Positions 26,150-33,938 of a stretch of DNA of 64,000 nucleotides are shown here, in pieces. The stretch lies in NCBI RefSeq assembly GCF_001905905.1, contig NZ_LIVT01000005.1, forward strand, positions 248,001-312,000, read 5' to 3'. The notes below the pieces were generated by a model that did no database searches, was not told the DNA's origin, and saw only the letters and a list, made by a program, of their open reading frames with translations. The DNA comes from Streptomyces sp. CB02366. GTDB taxonomy: Bacteria > Actinomycetota > Actinomycetes > Streptomycetales > Streptomycetaceae. The first letter of the stretch is position 1; every line of letters starts with the position of its first letter. Made by a program: the position numbers and the translations under genes.

Positions 26150-26832
26150 CGTCTGCCCATCCCCGCTGCCTGATCCGCCTGACGAGGCACAGCTTACGTA
26201 CCCCGCGCCCGGCACGCTCAGAGGCCGCGCCCTCACCGGGGATTCGATTGGCCGCGGCGCTCCGGAGAGACGAAGAGGGGCCGGGGCGCGGCGGATCGGC
26301 GTCCCCCGTCCGGACGGGCCGCTCAAGGAGCCACCGGGCAAAGGGGATTGGATCACCGGGGAAACACCGGGACGCGGTGGCCGGGAGGGCGGCGGCCGCC
26401 CCCTCGGCATGGGGGGCGCCGGGGTCCCGGGCGGCCCCCGGAAGGGGGACGACCGGTCGGCGAAGGGCGCCCGACGTGAGTGAAGTCACCCGGTGGACAG
26501 GCTCGCGCGGGCGACGGGGCATGCCGGGCCCGCCGCGGGGGAAGGACGCCCGGCACCCCCCGGCGGACGGCGTGCTCCCGGACCCGGTCCCCCCGGACGG
26601 CGGGCGGCCCCGGTCGCCCCCTCCGGGATGACCCCAACCTCCGGAGGCCCTTCTCCACCCAGGGGAGTACACCGCCCGGCGACGGCTCATCCTCCGGGAG
26701 GCCCGGGAATCGGTACGCGGGCATGACGCCCCGTGCGCACCGCTTACCTAATGTGGTGACCAAGCGGTGGGCGAGGTACTCGTCCCCCGAGGTCACACGC
26801 CCACCGCTCCCGATCGCGTCAGGAGAGGAACC
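26150..26832. other. Intergenic region, 683 bases, no gene recognised
   Basis: Very G+C-rich, with long frames on both strands that lack family character. Near the right end a promoter-like TACCTAAT (26745-26752) precedes the small membrane protein gene; its -35 is weak. I see no RNA gene. Confidence 0.4.
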
Positions 26833-27039
26833 ATGGCGGACACGGCAACGCGGACGATGGTCCGTACGGGCGGACGCAAGGCGTACGCCGCGTTCGGCGT
26901 CCGTCCGTCCGGCACCCGCCACCCCTTGGTGGCGACGGCGATGGTCCTTCCCCTGGCGGCCCTGCTCGTGGTCGTCTTCGGCGGCTGGGAAGCGGTGGTC
27001 ACACAGGCGTCGTCCGTGGCGGTGATGCTGGGGCGCTGA
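26833..27039 (+). CDS. Small single-pass membrane protein
   Basis: 68 residues: a basic N-terminus (MADTATRTMVRTGGRKA) and one hydrophobic segment (LVATAMVLPLAALLVVVF). No family recognised. GGAGAGG lies five bases before the ATG, a strong ribosome site, which supports it as a real gene despite its size. It stands alone and is followed by a terminator hairpin. Confidence 0.7.
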   Translation: MADTATRTMVRTGGRKAYAAFGVRPSGTRHPLVATAMVLPLAALLVVVFGGWEAVVTQASSVAVMLGR

Positions 27040-27127
27040 GCGGCGCCCGGGGCCCGGAAGAGCGGTCCGGACCCACACATCCGGCCAACAGCCCCGTGGG
27101 GACGGGGGTGCGGCGGACGACAGCGTT

Positions 27128-27157
27128 TGCCCGGTCAGCTGGGGAGCTGACCGGGCA
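27128..27157 (+). terminator. Terminator hairpin, 13-base stem
   Basis: TGCCCGGTCAGCT and its exact complement AGCTGACCGGGCA around a GGGG loop, 88 bases after the small membrane protein gene. The rest of the 27040-27396 gap shows nothing beyond a TAGGCT -10-like hexamer at 27346-27351. Confidence 0.75.
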
Positions 27158-27396
27158 TCGCGCTGTCCGGGCCCGTGCCGCCCCGGCCGGGCCCGCCGTC
27201 CGGGCCGCCCGGCCGTGCGGCTCCCAGGCCGGGCCCCGCGCCCCCGGCAGGCCGCCGTGCCCCGGCCCTCCGCACGGCGCCCCGCCCCCTCGTGCCCCTC
27301 GCCCGGGCGGAGTACGTCGCCAGCCCTCCCCGGTCCGCCCCGCGTTAGGCTCACGGCTGGACCGGTGCACGGCCGGGCCGACCGCCGGGGGAGCCG

Positions 27397-28461
27397 TTGA
27401 CCACCACCCAGACCTCACTCGTCCACGAACTGGGCGTCCTCGCGCACCGCCTCGCCCACCCGTCCGGGACGCCGTGCGTCTGCGAGCCGCCGCAACTCCT
27501 CGCGGACCGGGCCGACGGCACCGTGGTCCGCAGCGGCGCGGTCGTCGCGAAGGCCCACGCCGCCGATGCCGACCGCGAGGCGCTGGCGGCCCGGATCGCG
27601 CTGGCCGCCGCCCCCGAGCTCACCGGCATCCTGCTGCCGCCCCTCACCGGCCCGGAACGCTTGGAGCCGGACGGAGCGCTCCGCTCCCCGGAGCCCTTCG
27701 GCGAACCCGTGGACGCGGCGCTCTCCGGCGATCCCCGGGGCCCGCGCCCGGTCGGCCGCCCCGCCGCGCCCGGGGACCGCCCCGTCACCCTCTGGCCGCT
27801 CGGCACCCCGGTGGACCCCGCCGACCCCGGGGCCGCCCCCTGGGCCGAGGCCGCCGGGCTGCTCGCCCGTCTGCACCGCACGAACCCCCCGCTCCCGCTG
27901 CCGCCGATGCGGGGACCGGCCAAGGCGGCGCGGGCCGTCGCCCGGATGTGCGCCGCCCGCCCCGGCGACCCGGCCGTCCTGCCCGTGCTGGCCGGGTGGC
28001 GCGCCCTGCCGGCCTGGGCCCGGGACGAGGCCCCGCCGCCCCCGCGGCGCGGCCGCTTCCTGTGCCACGGAGACCTCCACCTCGGCCAGCTCGTGCGCCA
28101 TCCCGCTCCGGACGGCCCGTGGCTGCTCATCGACGTGGACGACGCGGGCGCGGGCGACCCGGCCTGGGACCTCGCCCGGCCCGCCGCCTGGTATGCGGCC
28201 GGGCTCCTCGCCCCCGAGGACTGGTCGGTCTTCCTGAACGCCTACCGGTCCGCCGGGGGACCCGCCGTCCCCGCCGTCGGCGACCCCTGGCCCGTGCTGG
28301 ACGTCCCGGCCCGTGCGCTGACGGTGCAGACGGCGGCCGTCGCCCTCGCCAAGTGCGCTGCGGAGCAACGGGAACCGGACGCCCACGAACAGCTGATGAT
28401 CGCATCCTGTGCCCGAATCGCTACGTTGCCGCCCGACTTGGCCACCGGTACCGCGTCGTAG
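27397..28461 (+). CDS. Aminoglycoside phosphotransferase/choline kinase-like (APH family) protein
   Basis: Protein-kinase-like small-molecule phosphotransferase, 354 residues, substrate unknown. The catalytic block LCHGDLHLGQLV (HGDxxxxN type, with Q replacing N) and the metal-binding block IDVDDAGAGDPAWDLARP are seen. Start TTG 27397 has GGGGGAG about four bases upstream. A resistance role is not implied; many APH-fold genes in Streptomyces have other roles. The next gene encodes a zinc-ribbon protein on the same strand. Confidence 0.8.
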   Translation: MTTTQTSLVHELGVLAHRLAHPSGTPCVCEPPQLLADRADGTVVRSGAVVAKAHAADADREALAARIALAAAPELTGILLPPLTGPERLEPDGALRSPEPFGEPVDAALSGDPRGPRPVGRPAAPGDRPVTLWPLGTPVDPADPGAAPWAEAAGLLARLHRTNPPLPLPPMRGPAKAARAVARMCAARPGDPAVLPVLAGWRALPAWARDEAPPPPRRGRFLCHGDLHLGQLVRHPAPDGPWLLIDVDDAGAGDPAWDLARPAAWYAAGLLAPEDWSVFLNAYRSAGGPAVPAVGDPWPVLDVPARALTVQTAAVALAKCAAEQREPDAHEQLMIASCARIATLPPDLATGTAS

Positions 28462-28526
28462 GGTGAACCGACCGTCGCGGGGCAGACATTCCGGCGACGG
28501 CACGACGAGGGCGAGGAGCCGAGCCG

Positions 28527-28814
28527 ATGATGCAGTGTCCGAAGTGTCACGCGCCGATGAACACGTACAACCGCAACGGCGTCCAGATCGAGCAGTGCAG
28601 TGGGTGCCGGGGGATATTCCTCGACTACGGCGAGCTGGAGTCGCTGACCCGCCTGGAGTCCCAGTGGTCCCAGCAGGCTCCGCCCGCCCCGCCGCAGGCC
28701 TACCCGGCCGCTCCTCCCGCCGCCCACGCTCCCGCCTGGGGCGCACCGCAGCACGGTGGCCACTACGGCCATCACCGCCAGAAGGGCTTCGGCCGGATGC
28801 TGTTCTCGTCCTGA
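28527..28814 (+). CDS. Zinc-ribbon (zf-TFIIB type) protein
   Basis: 95 residues. Two Cys pairs (CPKC near residues 4-7 and CSGC near 24-27) frame the ribbon, with GIFLDYGELESL after them, as in the zf-TFIIB family. The C-terminal half is Pro/Ala/His-rich (HGGHYGHHRQ). The function is unknown. GAGGAG lies about eight bases before ATG 28527; ATG 28530 directly follows. Confidence 0.85.
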   Translation: MMQCPKCHAPMNTYNRNGVQIEQCSGCRGIFLDYGELESLTRLESQWSQQAPPAPPQAYPAAPPAAHAPAWGAPQHGGHYGHHRQKGFGRMLFSS

Positions 28815-28819
28815 GCTTT

Positions 28820-28859
28820 CCCGTGGGGCCGGGGGCTCTCGGGCGCCCGGCCCCACGGG
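28820..28859 (+). terminator. Terminator after the zinc-ribbon gene
   Basis: Perfect 14-base arms CCCGTGGGGCCGGG and CCCGGCCCCACGGG with a 12-base loop, starting six bases after the stop. Confidence 0.85.
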
Positions 28860-28878
28860 GGCGGGCCGTACGACGAAA

Positions 28879-28910
28879 GAACCCCCGGCCGTGGAGACGG
28901 CCGGGGGTTC
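28879..28910 (-). terminator. Terminator of the tRNA cluster
   Basis: Perfect stem of 14 bases (GAACCCCCGGCCGT) with a GGAG loop. On the minus strand it is followed by TTTCG, giving a partial T-run, just after the last tRNA-Val. Confidence 0.75.
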
Positions 28911-28917
28911 CTGTCGG

Positions 28918-28989
28918 TGCGCGATACTGGGATTGAACCAGTGACCTCTTCCGTGTCAGGGAAGCGCTCTCCCGCTGAGCTAATCGCGC
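28918..28989 (-). tRNA. tRNA-Val (anticodon GAC)
   Basis: Cloverleaf with acceptor GCGCGAT/ATCGCGC, anticodon arm CTTCC-CTGACAC-GGAAG and T arm CTGGTTCAATCCCAG. CCA is not encoded. Third of three tandem valine tRNAs in transcription order. Confidence 0.95.
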
Positions 28990-29017
28990 GGGGGACCTGC
29001 GGGTACGGCGAACTGCG

Positions 29018-29089
29018 TGCGCGATACTGGGATTGAACCAGTGACCTCTTCCGTGTCAGGGAAGCGCTCTCCCGCTGAGCTAATCGCGC
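29018..29089 (-). tRNA. tRNA-Val (anticodon GAC)
   Basis: Same sequence as the copy at 28918-28989 in arms and loops, with acceptor GCGCGAT/ATCGCGC. CCA not encoded. Confidence 0.95.
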
Positions 29090-29125
29090 GGGGATCCTTG
29101 CGGACCGGTGATCCTTGCGGATCAG

Positions 29126-29197
29126 TGGACGATACTGGGATTGAACCAGTGACCTCTTCCGTGTCAGGGAAGCGCTCTCCCGCTGAGCTAATCGTCC
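29126..29197 (-). tRNA. tRNA-Val (anticodon GAC), variant acceptor stem
   Basis: Anticodon and T arms match the other two copies, but the acceptor stem is GGACGAT/ATCGTCC, still fully paired. Confidence 0.95.
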
Positions 29198-29201
29198 TTG
29201 G

Positions 29202-29272
29202 AGGTGGAGACGGGATTTGAACCCGTGTAGACGGCTTTGCAGGCCGTTGCCTCGCCTCTCGGCCACTCCACC
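29202..29272 (-). tRNA. tRNA-Cys (anticodon GCA)
   Basis: Acceptor GGTGGAG/CTCCACC, anticodon arm ACGGC-CTGCAAA-GCCGT, discriminator T as expected for cysteine. Four bases separate it from the next tRNA-Val. Confidence 0.95.
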
Positions 29273-29310
29273 AGGGATGGGGGCTCGGGAAGGATCCCCC
29301 ACCTTCTGCG

Positions 29311-29383
29311 AGCGGACGACCAGGTTCGAACTGGCGACCTCAACCTTGGCAAGGTTGCGCTCTACCAACTGAGCTACGTCCGC
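29311..29383 (-). tRNA. tRNA-Gly (anticodon GCC)
   Basis: Acceptor GCGGACG/CGTCCGC, anticodon arm CAACC-TTGCCAA-GGTTG, T arm CCAGTTCGAACCTGG. First gene of the Gly-Cys-Val-Val-Val transcript. Confidence 0.95.
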
Positions 29384-29425
29384 TTGTCTTTCCCGGTCCG
29401 CTTGCGCGTCCCGGCGACGTGTTGA

Positions 29426-29453
29426 ACTCTAGCGGATTCCTGGGCCAGTACAA
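29426..29453 (-). promoter_or_regulatory. Promoter of the tRNA cluster
   Basis: On the minus strand TTGTAC (29453-29448), a 16-base spacer and TAGAGT (29431-29426) make a good vegetative promoter, about 43 bases before tRNA-Gly. Confidence 0.65.
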
Positions 29454-29528
29454 AAACGCGTTTGCGCAGCGTGCTGCGGTCGCCTCGCCCCGGCGCGGGT
29501 CACCGCGCCCCGTCCTAGACTCGTGGAC

Positions 29529-30584
29529 GTGTCCGACCTCGCCCCCTTGGCCCGTTTCGACGGCCTCACCGCCTCCGGTCTGCAGGACGTGACCCACGAT
29601 CCCGCGGCGCTCGACTCGTCCGGCTTCTGGGCGGTGTCCGCGGACTTCGAGGGCCGTGTGGTCTGCGCCCGCTTCTCCGACGTGCGGAGGGAAGCGGTGC
29701 CCGCCCCCGTCCCCGGCGCCTGGCGGGGGCCCGCCGCCGGGGACTGGACCTCCTCACTGGACCGTGACGCCTACACGGCGGGCGTACGGCGGATCCGTGA
29801 ACACATCGCGGCGGGAGACGTCTACCAGGCCAACCTCTGCCGGGTGCTGTCCGCCCCGCTCCCCGGCGGCGGGGCCGGGGCCGATGTGGACGCCCTGACC
29901 TCCCTGCTCGCCCGCGGCAATCCCGCCCCCTACGCGGGCACGATCCGGCTGCCGGGCCACGGCGTGGAGATCGCCACCGCCTCCCCGGAACTCTTCCTGC
30001 GGCGCGACGGACGGACCGTGGAGTCCGGACCGATCAAGGGCACCGGCCGTACCGAGGCCGACCTGCTGGAGAAGGACCACGCGGAGAACGTGATGATCGT
30101 GGACCTGGTCCGCAACGACCTGGGCCGCGTCTGCGCCACCGGGAGCGTGAGCGTGCCCGATCTCTGCGTGGTGGAGAAGCATCCGGGCCTCGTCCACCTC
30201 GTCTCCAGCGTCCGGGGCCGGCTGGCGGACGGGGCCGGCTGGCCCGAGCTGTTCGCGGCGGCTTTCCCGCCCGGGTCGGTCACCGGCGCGCCGAAGTCCA
30301 GCGCGCTGCGGATCATCGGCGAGCTGGAGCGGGGCCCGCGCGGGCCCTACTGCGGGGCGGTCGGCTGGGTCGACGCCGACCGGGGCGCCGCCTCGCTCGC
30401 GGTGGGCATACGGACGTTCTGGATCGACCGGACCGGGCCCGCGCCGCTGCTGCGGTTCGGGACGGGCGCCGGCATCACCTGGGGCTCGGAGCCCGAGCGC
30501 GAGTGGGACGAGACCGAACTCAAGGCATCCCGGCTGCTCGCTGTAGCGTCGGGCACCTATCCGGAGACAGGAAGGACCGCATGA
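29529..30584 (+). CDS. pabB: Chorismate-binding enzyme, aminodeoxychorismate synthase component I-like
   Basis: Converts chorismate with ammonia to 4-amino-4-deoxychorismate on the way to p-aminobenzoate and folate. 351 residues. It carries the core of the chorismate-binding fold (GDVYQANLCRVL, ATASPELFLRRDG, SGPIKGTGRT, HAENVMIVDLVRNDLGRV, PPGSVTGAPKSSALRIIGELE). It is shorter than full PabB because the N-terminal part is reduced. GTG 29523 and GTG 29529 are both possible; TAGACT (29516-29521) as a -10 would start the message at the second, so it may be leaderless. It overlaps the pabC-like gene by four bases. An anthranilate-synthase role is less likely given that partner. Confidence 0.85.
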   Translation: MSDLAPLARFDGLTASGLQDVTHDPAALDSSGFWAVSADFEGRVVCARFSDVRREAVPAPVPGAWRGPAAGDWTSSLDRDAYTAGVRRIREHIAAGDVYQANLCRVLSAPLPGGGAGADVDALTSLLARGNPAPYAGTIRLPGHGVEIATASPELFLRRDGRTVESGPIKGTGRTEADLLEKDHAENVMIVDLVRNDLGRVCATGSVSVPDLCVVEKHPGLVHLVSSVRGRLADGAGWPELFAAAFPPGSVTGAPKSSALRIIGELERGPRGPYCGAVGWVDADRGAASLAVGIRTFWIDRTGPAPLLRFGTGAGITWGSEPEREWDETELKASRLLAVASGTYPETGRTA

Positions 30585-31405
30585 TGAGGATCTGGGTCAA
30601 CGGAGGGCTGCGGAACGCCGACGACGCCCGGCTTTCGGTGCTGGACCACGGGCTGACCGTGGGCGACGGCATCTTCGAGACGGTGCGTACGAGCGAGGGG
30701 CGCCCCTTCGCGCTGACCCGGCACCTCGACCGCCTCACCCGCTCCGCCCGGGGCCTGGGCCTGCCCGACCCGGACCACGACGAGATCCGCCACGCCGTCG
30801 CCGCGGTCGTCGAGGCCAACCCCGTTCCCCTGGGGCGCCTGCGGATCACCTGCACCGGAGGGCCCTCCCCGCTCGGCTCGGACCGGGGAACGGACGGGCC
30901 GAGCCTGGTCGTCGCCCTCGACGGGGTGGACCGCCGCCCGGACAGCACGGCGGTGATCACCGTCCCCTGGACCCGCAACGAACGCGGTGCGCTCGTGGGC
31001 CTCAAGACCACCTCGTACGCCGAGAACGTCGTCGCCCTGGCCCGGGCGCGGGAGCGGGGCGCGTCCGAGGCGCTGTTCCCCAACACCGCCGACCGGCTCT
31101 GCGAAGGTACCGGCTCCAACGTCTTCGTCGTCCTGGACGGCCGTATCCACACCCCGCCGGTCGCCTCCGGCTGCCTCGCCGGGATCACGCGCGCGCTGAC
31201 GGTCGAGTGGACCGGGGCCGAGGAGACCGATCTGCCGATGGACGTGCTCGCCGAGGCCGACGAGGTGTTCCTGACCTCGACGCTCCGGGACGTCCAGGCG
31301 GTGCACCGGATCGACGACCGCGCCCTGACGCCGGAGGTCGGACCGGTGACGGCGAAGGCGATGCGGATCTTCGCCGAGCGGGCGGACGACGACCTCGACC
31401 CGTGA
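30581..31405 (+). CDS. pabC: Aminotransferase class IV, aminodeoxychorismate lyase-like
   Basis: PLP enzyme of 274 residues, likely releasing pyruvate from aminodeoxychorismate to give p-aminobenzoate. The fold-type IV pattern is visible: LSVLDHGLTVGDGIFETVR at the N-terminus, the PLP lysine in GLKTTSYAENVVA, EALFPNTADRLCEGTGSNVF, and SGCLAGITRAL. ATG 30581 overlaps the upstream stop (ATGA), with GGAAGGA before it. The pairing with a chorismate enzyme supports PabC over a branched-chain aminotransferase. Confidence 0.85.
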   Translation: MMRIWVNGGLRNADDARLSVLDHGLTVGDGIFETVRTSEGRPFALTRHLDRLTRSARGLGLPDPDHDEIRHAVAAVVEANPVPLGRLRITCTGGPSPLGSDRGTDGPSLVVALDGVDRRPDSTAVITVPWTRNERGALVGLKTTSYAENVVALARARERGASEALFPNTADRLCEGTGSNVFVVLDGRIHTPPVASGCLAGITRALTVEWTGAEETDLPMDVLAEADEVFLTSTLRDVQAVHRIDDRALTPEVGPVTAKAMRIFAERADDDLDP

Positions 31406-31466
31406 GCCGGGGCCGTCGAGAGCCCCGCCGCCGGGCCGCCATGAGTCCGAGGGCCCGGAAATCCGC

Positions 31467-31495
31467 GTGACGGGGCGGCGTCCAGGGGATACAAC
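31467..31495 (+). promoter_or_regulatory. Promoter of a leaderless acetyltransferase gene
   Basis: GTGACG (31467-31472), 17 bases, TACAAC (31490-31495). The start point seven bases on is the A of ATG 31502. Confidence 0.7.
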
Positions 31496-31501
31496 CTCTT
31501 G

Positions 31502-32341
31502 ATGACCACGACACTCCGGCCGTCCGGGCCGCTCCAGCAGGGGGACGCCGGCGCGCGGTCCCGCCGCTACGACGTGTGCGACAACGGGCTGCCCGTCGGC
31601 GCCGTCGCGATCAGCACCGACGCGGCGTTCGGCCCGACCGCCGGGGTGCTGACCTCCCTCGCCGTCGACGAGGCGCGGCGCAGGCGCGGCCGGGGCACCA
31701 TCGCCGCGCTCGCCGCCGAGGAGGTGCTCCGGGGGTGGGGCTGCACCCGGGTGCGGGTGGAGGTTCCCGCCGGCAACGAACCCGCCCGGCGCCTCGCGTC
31801 CGCCCTCGGCTACACCGAACGCAGCCGCAACATGGTCAAGCGCCTCGGCCCGGACGCCGCCCCGCTGCCCGCCGGGCTCACCGCCCGCCCCCTGAGCGAG
31901 GAGGAGTTCGCCGTCTGGCGGCAGGAGGCGGTCCGGGCGTACGCGCAGGAGTGGGTCGAGCGCGGGGCGGAGCCCGAACAGGCCCGGCTCAAGTCGGAAA
32001 GGGACCACGCCTCGCTCCTGCCGGACGGGCTGGCCACCGAGAAAACGCGCTTCGAGGTGCTGGTACGGGCGGGCGAGGTCGTCGGCCGGGTGTGGGTGGG
32101 GCCGGGGGAGCCGGAGCCGGGCGGCCCGCCGGCCGGCTTCGTCTTCGACGTCGAGGTACGCGCGGAGCACCGCGGCCGGGGCTACGGGCGGGCGCTGATG
32201 CTGCTGGCCGAGGACGTCGTCCGGGCCTGGGACGCGGACCGGATCGGCCTGCACGTCTTCGCCTCCAACACCCCGGCCCTGAAGCTGTACGAGTCCCTGG
32301 GCTACACGGCGACGCGGTACAACCTGGCCAAGGCGCTGTAG
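31502..32341 (+). CDS. Tandem GNAT acetyltransferase (two domains)
   Basis: 279 residues with two acetyltransferase folds. The first (about 15-115) has LAVDEARRRRGRGTIAALAA as its acetyl-CoA loop; the second (about 125-279) has VEVRAEHRGRGYGRALMLLA and ends NTPALKLYESLGY. Substrate unknown. The preceding TTG at 31499 is in frame, but the promoter places the transcript start on ATG 31502. Confidence 0.85.
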   Translation: MTTTLRPSGPLQQGDAGARSRRYDVCDNGLPVGAVAISTDAAFGPTAGVLTSLAVDEARRRRGRGTIAALAAEEVLRGWGCTRVRVEVPAGNEPARRLASALGYTERSRNMVKRLGPDAAPLPAGLTARPLSEEEFAVWRQEAVRAYAQEWVERGAEPEQARLKSERDHASLLPDGLATEKTRFEVLVRAGEVVGRVWVGPGEPEPGGPPAGFVFDVEVRAEHRGRGYGRALMLLAEDVVRAWDADRIGLHVFASNTPALKLYESLGYTATRYNLAKAL

Positions 32342-32395
32342 CGGCCTCGCGGCCCGAAGGGCCCCGGAGCCGGGTTCCGCGGGGCCGGTCCCAGG

Positions 32396-32450
32396 GGACG
32401 CCGGGCCGGCGCGGCCGCCGGCCCCGGACCGTGCGGCCGCCCCGGCGTCC
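32396..32450. terminator. Nested inverted repeat between convergent genes
   Basis: GGACGCCGGG (32396-32405) and CCCGGCGTCC (32441-32450) flank further GC-rich stems, three bases before the DsbA-like stop. Confidence 0.5.
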
Positions 32451-32452
32451 GG

Positions 32453-32971
32453 TCACCGCCCCCGCGCGTCCAGCGCGCCGTCGACGAGCTCCTCGATCCG
32501 CTCGCGCAGCCCGTCCTGGCTCTTGCCGCCGTCCAGCCGCTGATCGCCGATCACATAGGTCGGGGTGCCAGTGACGCCGATCGCCTTGCCCTCCGCCTGG
32601 TCGGCGTCGACGATCAGCAGATGACGGCCGTCGACCAGTGCCGTGTCGAACTCCTCGGCGTCCAGCCCCAGTCCGCGTGCCACGTCGAGGAGCAGCGGCT
32701 CGCCCGAGCGCCCGAGGTCGTCGGTCCGGGCCAGCAGGGCCTCGATGTACGGCCAGCCCCGCCCCTGCCCGATCGCCTCCTCGGCGGCCTGGGCCGCGGC
32801 GTAGGCGTGCTTGTGCTTCTCCAGCGGGAAGTGCCGCAGCCGGATCTCGACGCGGTCCCCGTACCGCTCGCGCAGGGCGCGCACGTCGTCGAGGGCTCGG
32901 TGGCAGTCGGGGCACTGGAGGTCGCACCAGAGGTCGAGGACGACCGGCGCGGCGGGGGTGGAATCGCTCAT
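32453..32971 (-). CDS. DsbA-family thiol oxidoreductase-like protein
   Basis: 172 residues, thioredoxin fold with a helical insert. The active site is C20-P-D-C23 in LQCPDCHRALDD and the cis-proline loop is TGTPTYVIG. No signal peptide is seen, so it is probably cytosolic, in the FrnE/2-hydroxychromene isomerase-like part of the family. The frame extends to 33223, but ATG 32971 starts at the fold. It is divergent from the gene at 33138. Confidence 0.82.
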   Translation of the reverse strand: MSDSTPAAPVVLDLWCDLQCPDCHRALDDVRALRERYGDRVEIRLRHFPLEKHKHAYAAAQAAEEAIGQGRGWPYIEALLARTDDLGRSGEPLLLDVARGLGLDAEEFDTALVDGRHLLIVDADQAEGKAIGVTGTPTYVIGDQRLDGGKSQDGLRERIEELVDGALDARGR

Positions 32972-33137
32972 GCGCCCAGTCTTCCAGGCCGGGCGGAGGC
33001 GGCCCAATCCGGACCGGGCCACCCCCTGGGGAGGAGCCCGGCCCTGAAATGTCCCTGAGGTGCACCGCAGCCGTGGCACCGCCGGCGACCGCCGGTGCAG
33101 GATGGAGGGGTCGTACCCCCTGCGCCTGGAGGCCGCC

Positions 33138-33593
33138 ATGCTCGCCGAGACCATCTGTTCCGCGGTGTCGGCGGCGGGCCTGGGGATCGCCGCGGTGACC
33201 GCGTACCGCAAGCGGTTCCTCACGGCGACGCGGATCGCCGCCTACTCCCTGGTCCCGGTCGGACTCGTGCTGACCGGGGTCGTCGAATGGGCCGCCGGGA
33301 TCGCCCTCAAGCCGAGTGTCTGGATCGGCTTCGGGGTCCTCGGCCTCTCCTGGCTGCTGTTCACGACCACCCGCGCCGTCGAGCGCCGCAGCGGCGCCAC
33401 CCGCGCGGAGCGCAAGGCCGCGCGGGCGGCCGGGCGGAACGAGGCGGTCGCCCCGACCGCGTCCGCACCCTCGCTCGGCGCGGGCGCCGCGACCGGGCCC
33501 GCCGCCGCGAAACCGCGGAAGAAGCAGGGGGCCGCCGCCTCCGACGACGACTTCGGCGACATCGAGGCGATCCTCAAGAAGCACGGCATCTGA
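33138..33593 (+). CDS. Membrane protein with two TM helices and basic/acidic tail
   Basis: 151 residues, family not recognised. Two hydrophobic segments (TRIAAYSLVPVGLVLTGVVE and SVWIGFGVLGLSWLLF) follow a short N-terminal helix (LAETICSAVSAAGLGIAAV). The cytoplasmic tail is Arg/Ala-rich and ends in DDDFGDIEAILKKHGI. GGAGG (33128-33132) lies five bases before ATG 33138. Confidence 0.75.
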   Translation: MLAETICSAVSAAGLGIAAVTAYRKRFLTATRIAAYSLVPVGLVLTGVVEWAAGIALKPSVWIGFGVLGLSWLLFTTTRAVERRSGATRAERKAARAAGRNEAVAPTASAPSLGAGAATGPAAAKPRKKQGAAASDDDFGDIEAILKKHGI

Positions 33594-33729
33594 GGCGCGG
33601 GCCGCCCCGGGCGGCGCCCCGTCGCACCGAACGCTTGGCGGCGATTCGCATGCCGGAGCGATTACCGATGGCCACGTGACGGTGAACTCCCGTGCTGAAC
33701 CCCCTGGTTGAACGGCAACCCGGTCGTCG

Positions 33730-33906
33730 ATGCGTCATGATCACCTCGAGATGGTGGACACTTCCCGGGGCGAAGCCCCCGCACGCACCGCCGAAGAGCC
33801 TCGCGGCTGCCTCTTCGCGCTTTCCCAGCCGCCCCTGATGATCTTCCTGACGGTGGTCGGGGGCCTGTTACTGATGGCCGCTCTGCACGACCTCTTCATG
33901 CTGTGA
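33730..33906 (+). CDS. 58-residue membrane peptide with a TTA codon
   Basis: Reads from ATG 33730 (or in-frame ATG 33751, 51 residues) to TGA 33904-33906. A polar N-terminal half is followed by one hydrophobic helix (PPLMIFLTVVGGLLLMAAL). The middle of the helix uses TTA (33868-33870), so expression may depend on the bldA tRNA. No clear ribosome site precedes either start, so the start is uncertain. It sits two genes from ssgB, in a region with developmental genes. Function unknown. Confidence 0.6.
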   Translation: MRHDHLEMVDTSRGEAPARTAEEPRGCLFALSQPPLMIFLTVVGGLLLMAALHDLFML

Positions 33907-33938
33907 CCCGCGGCGCCCGGGCGGGGCCGCGTGGGGCG

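Noticed and set aside
27397..28461. Antibiotic-resistance gene (aminoglycoside phosphotransferase)
   Set aside because: It has only the general APH fold; the catalytic Asn is replaced by Gln in the HGD block, and no resistance context is present.
28918..29197. Repeats read as a CRISPR-like array
   Set aside because: The repeated units are complete tRNA-Val genes, not short repeats with unique spacers.
28918..29383. tRNA cluster as an integration site of a mobile island
   Set aside because: No integrase, excisionase or direct repeat of a tRNA 3' end nearby; both sides are ordinary genes.
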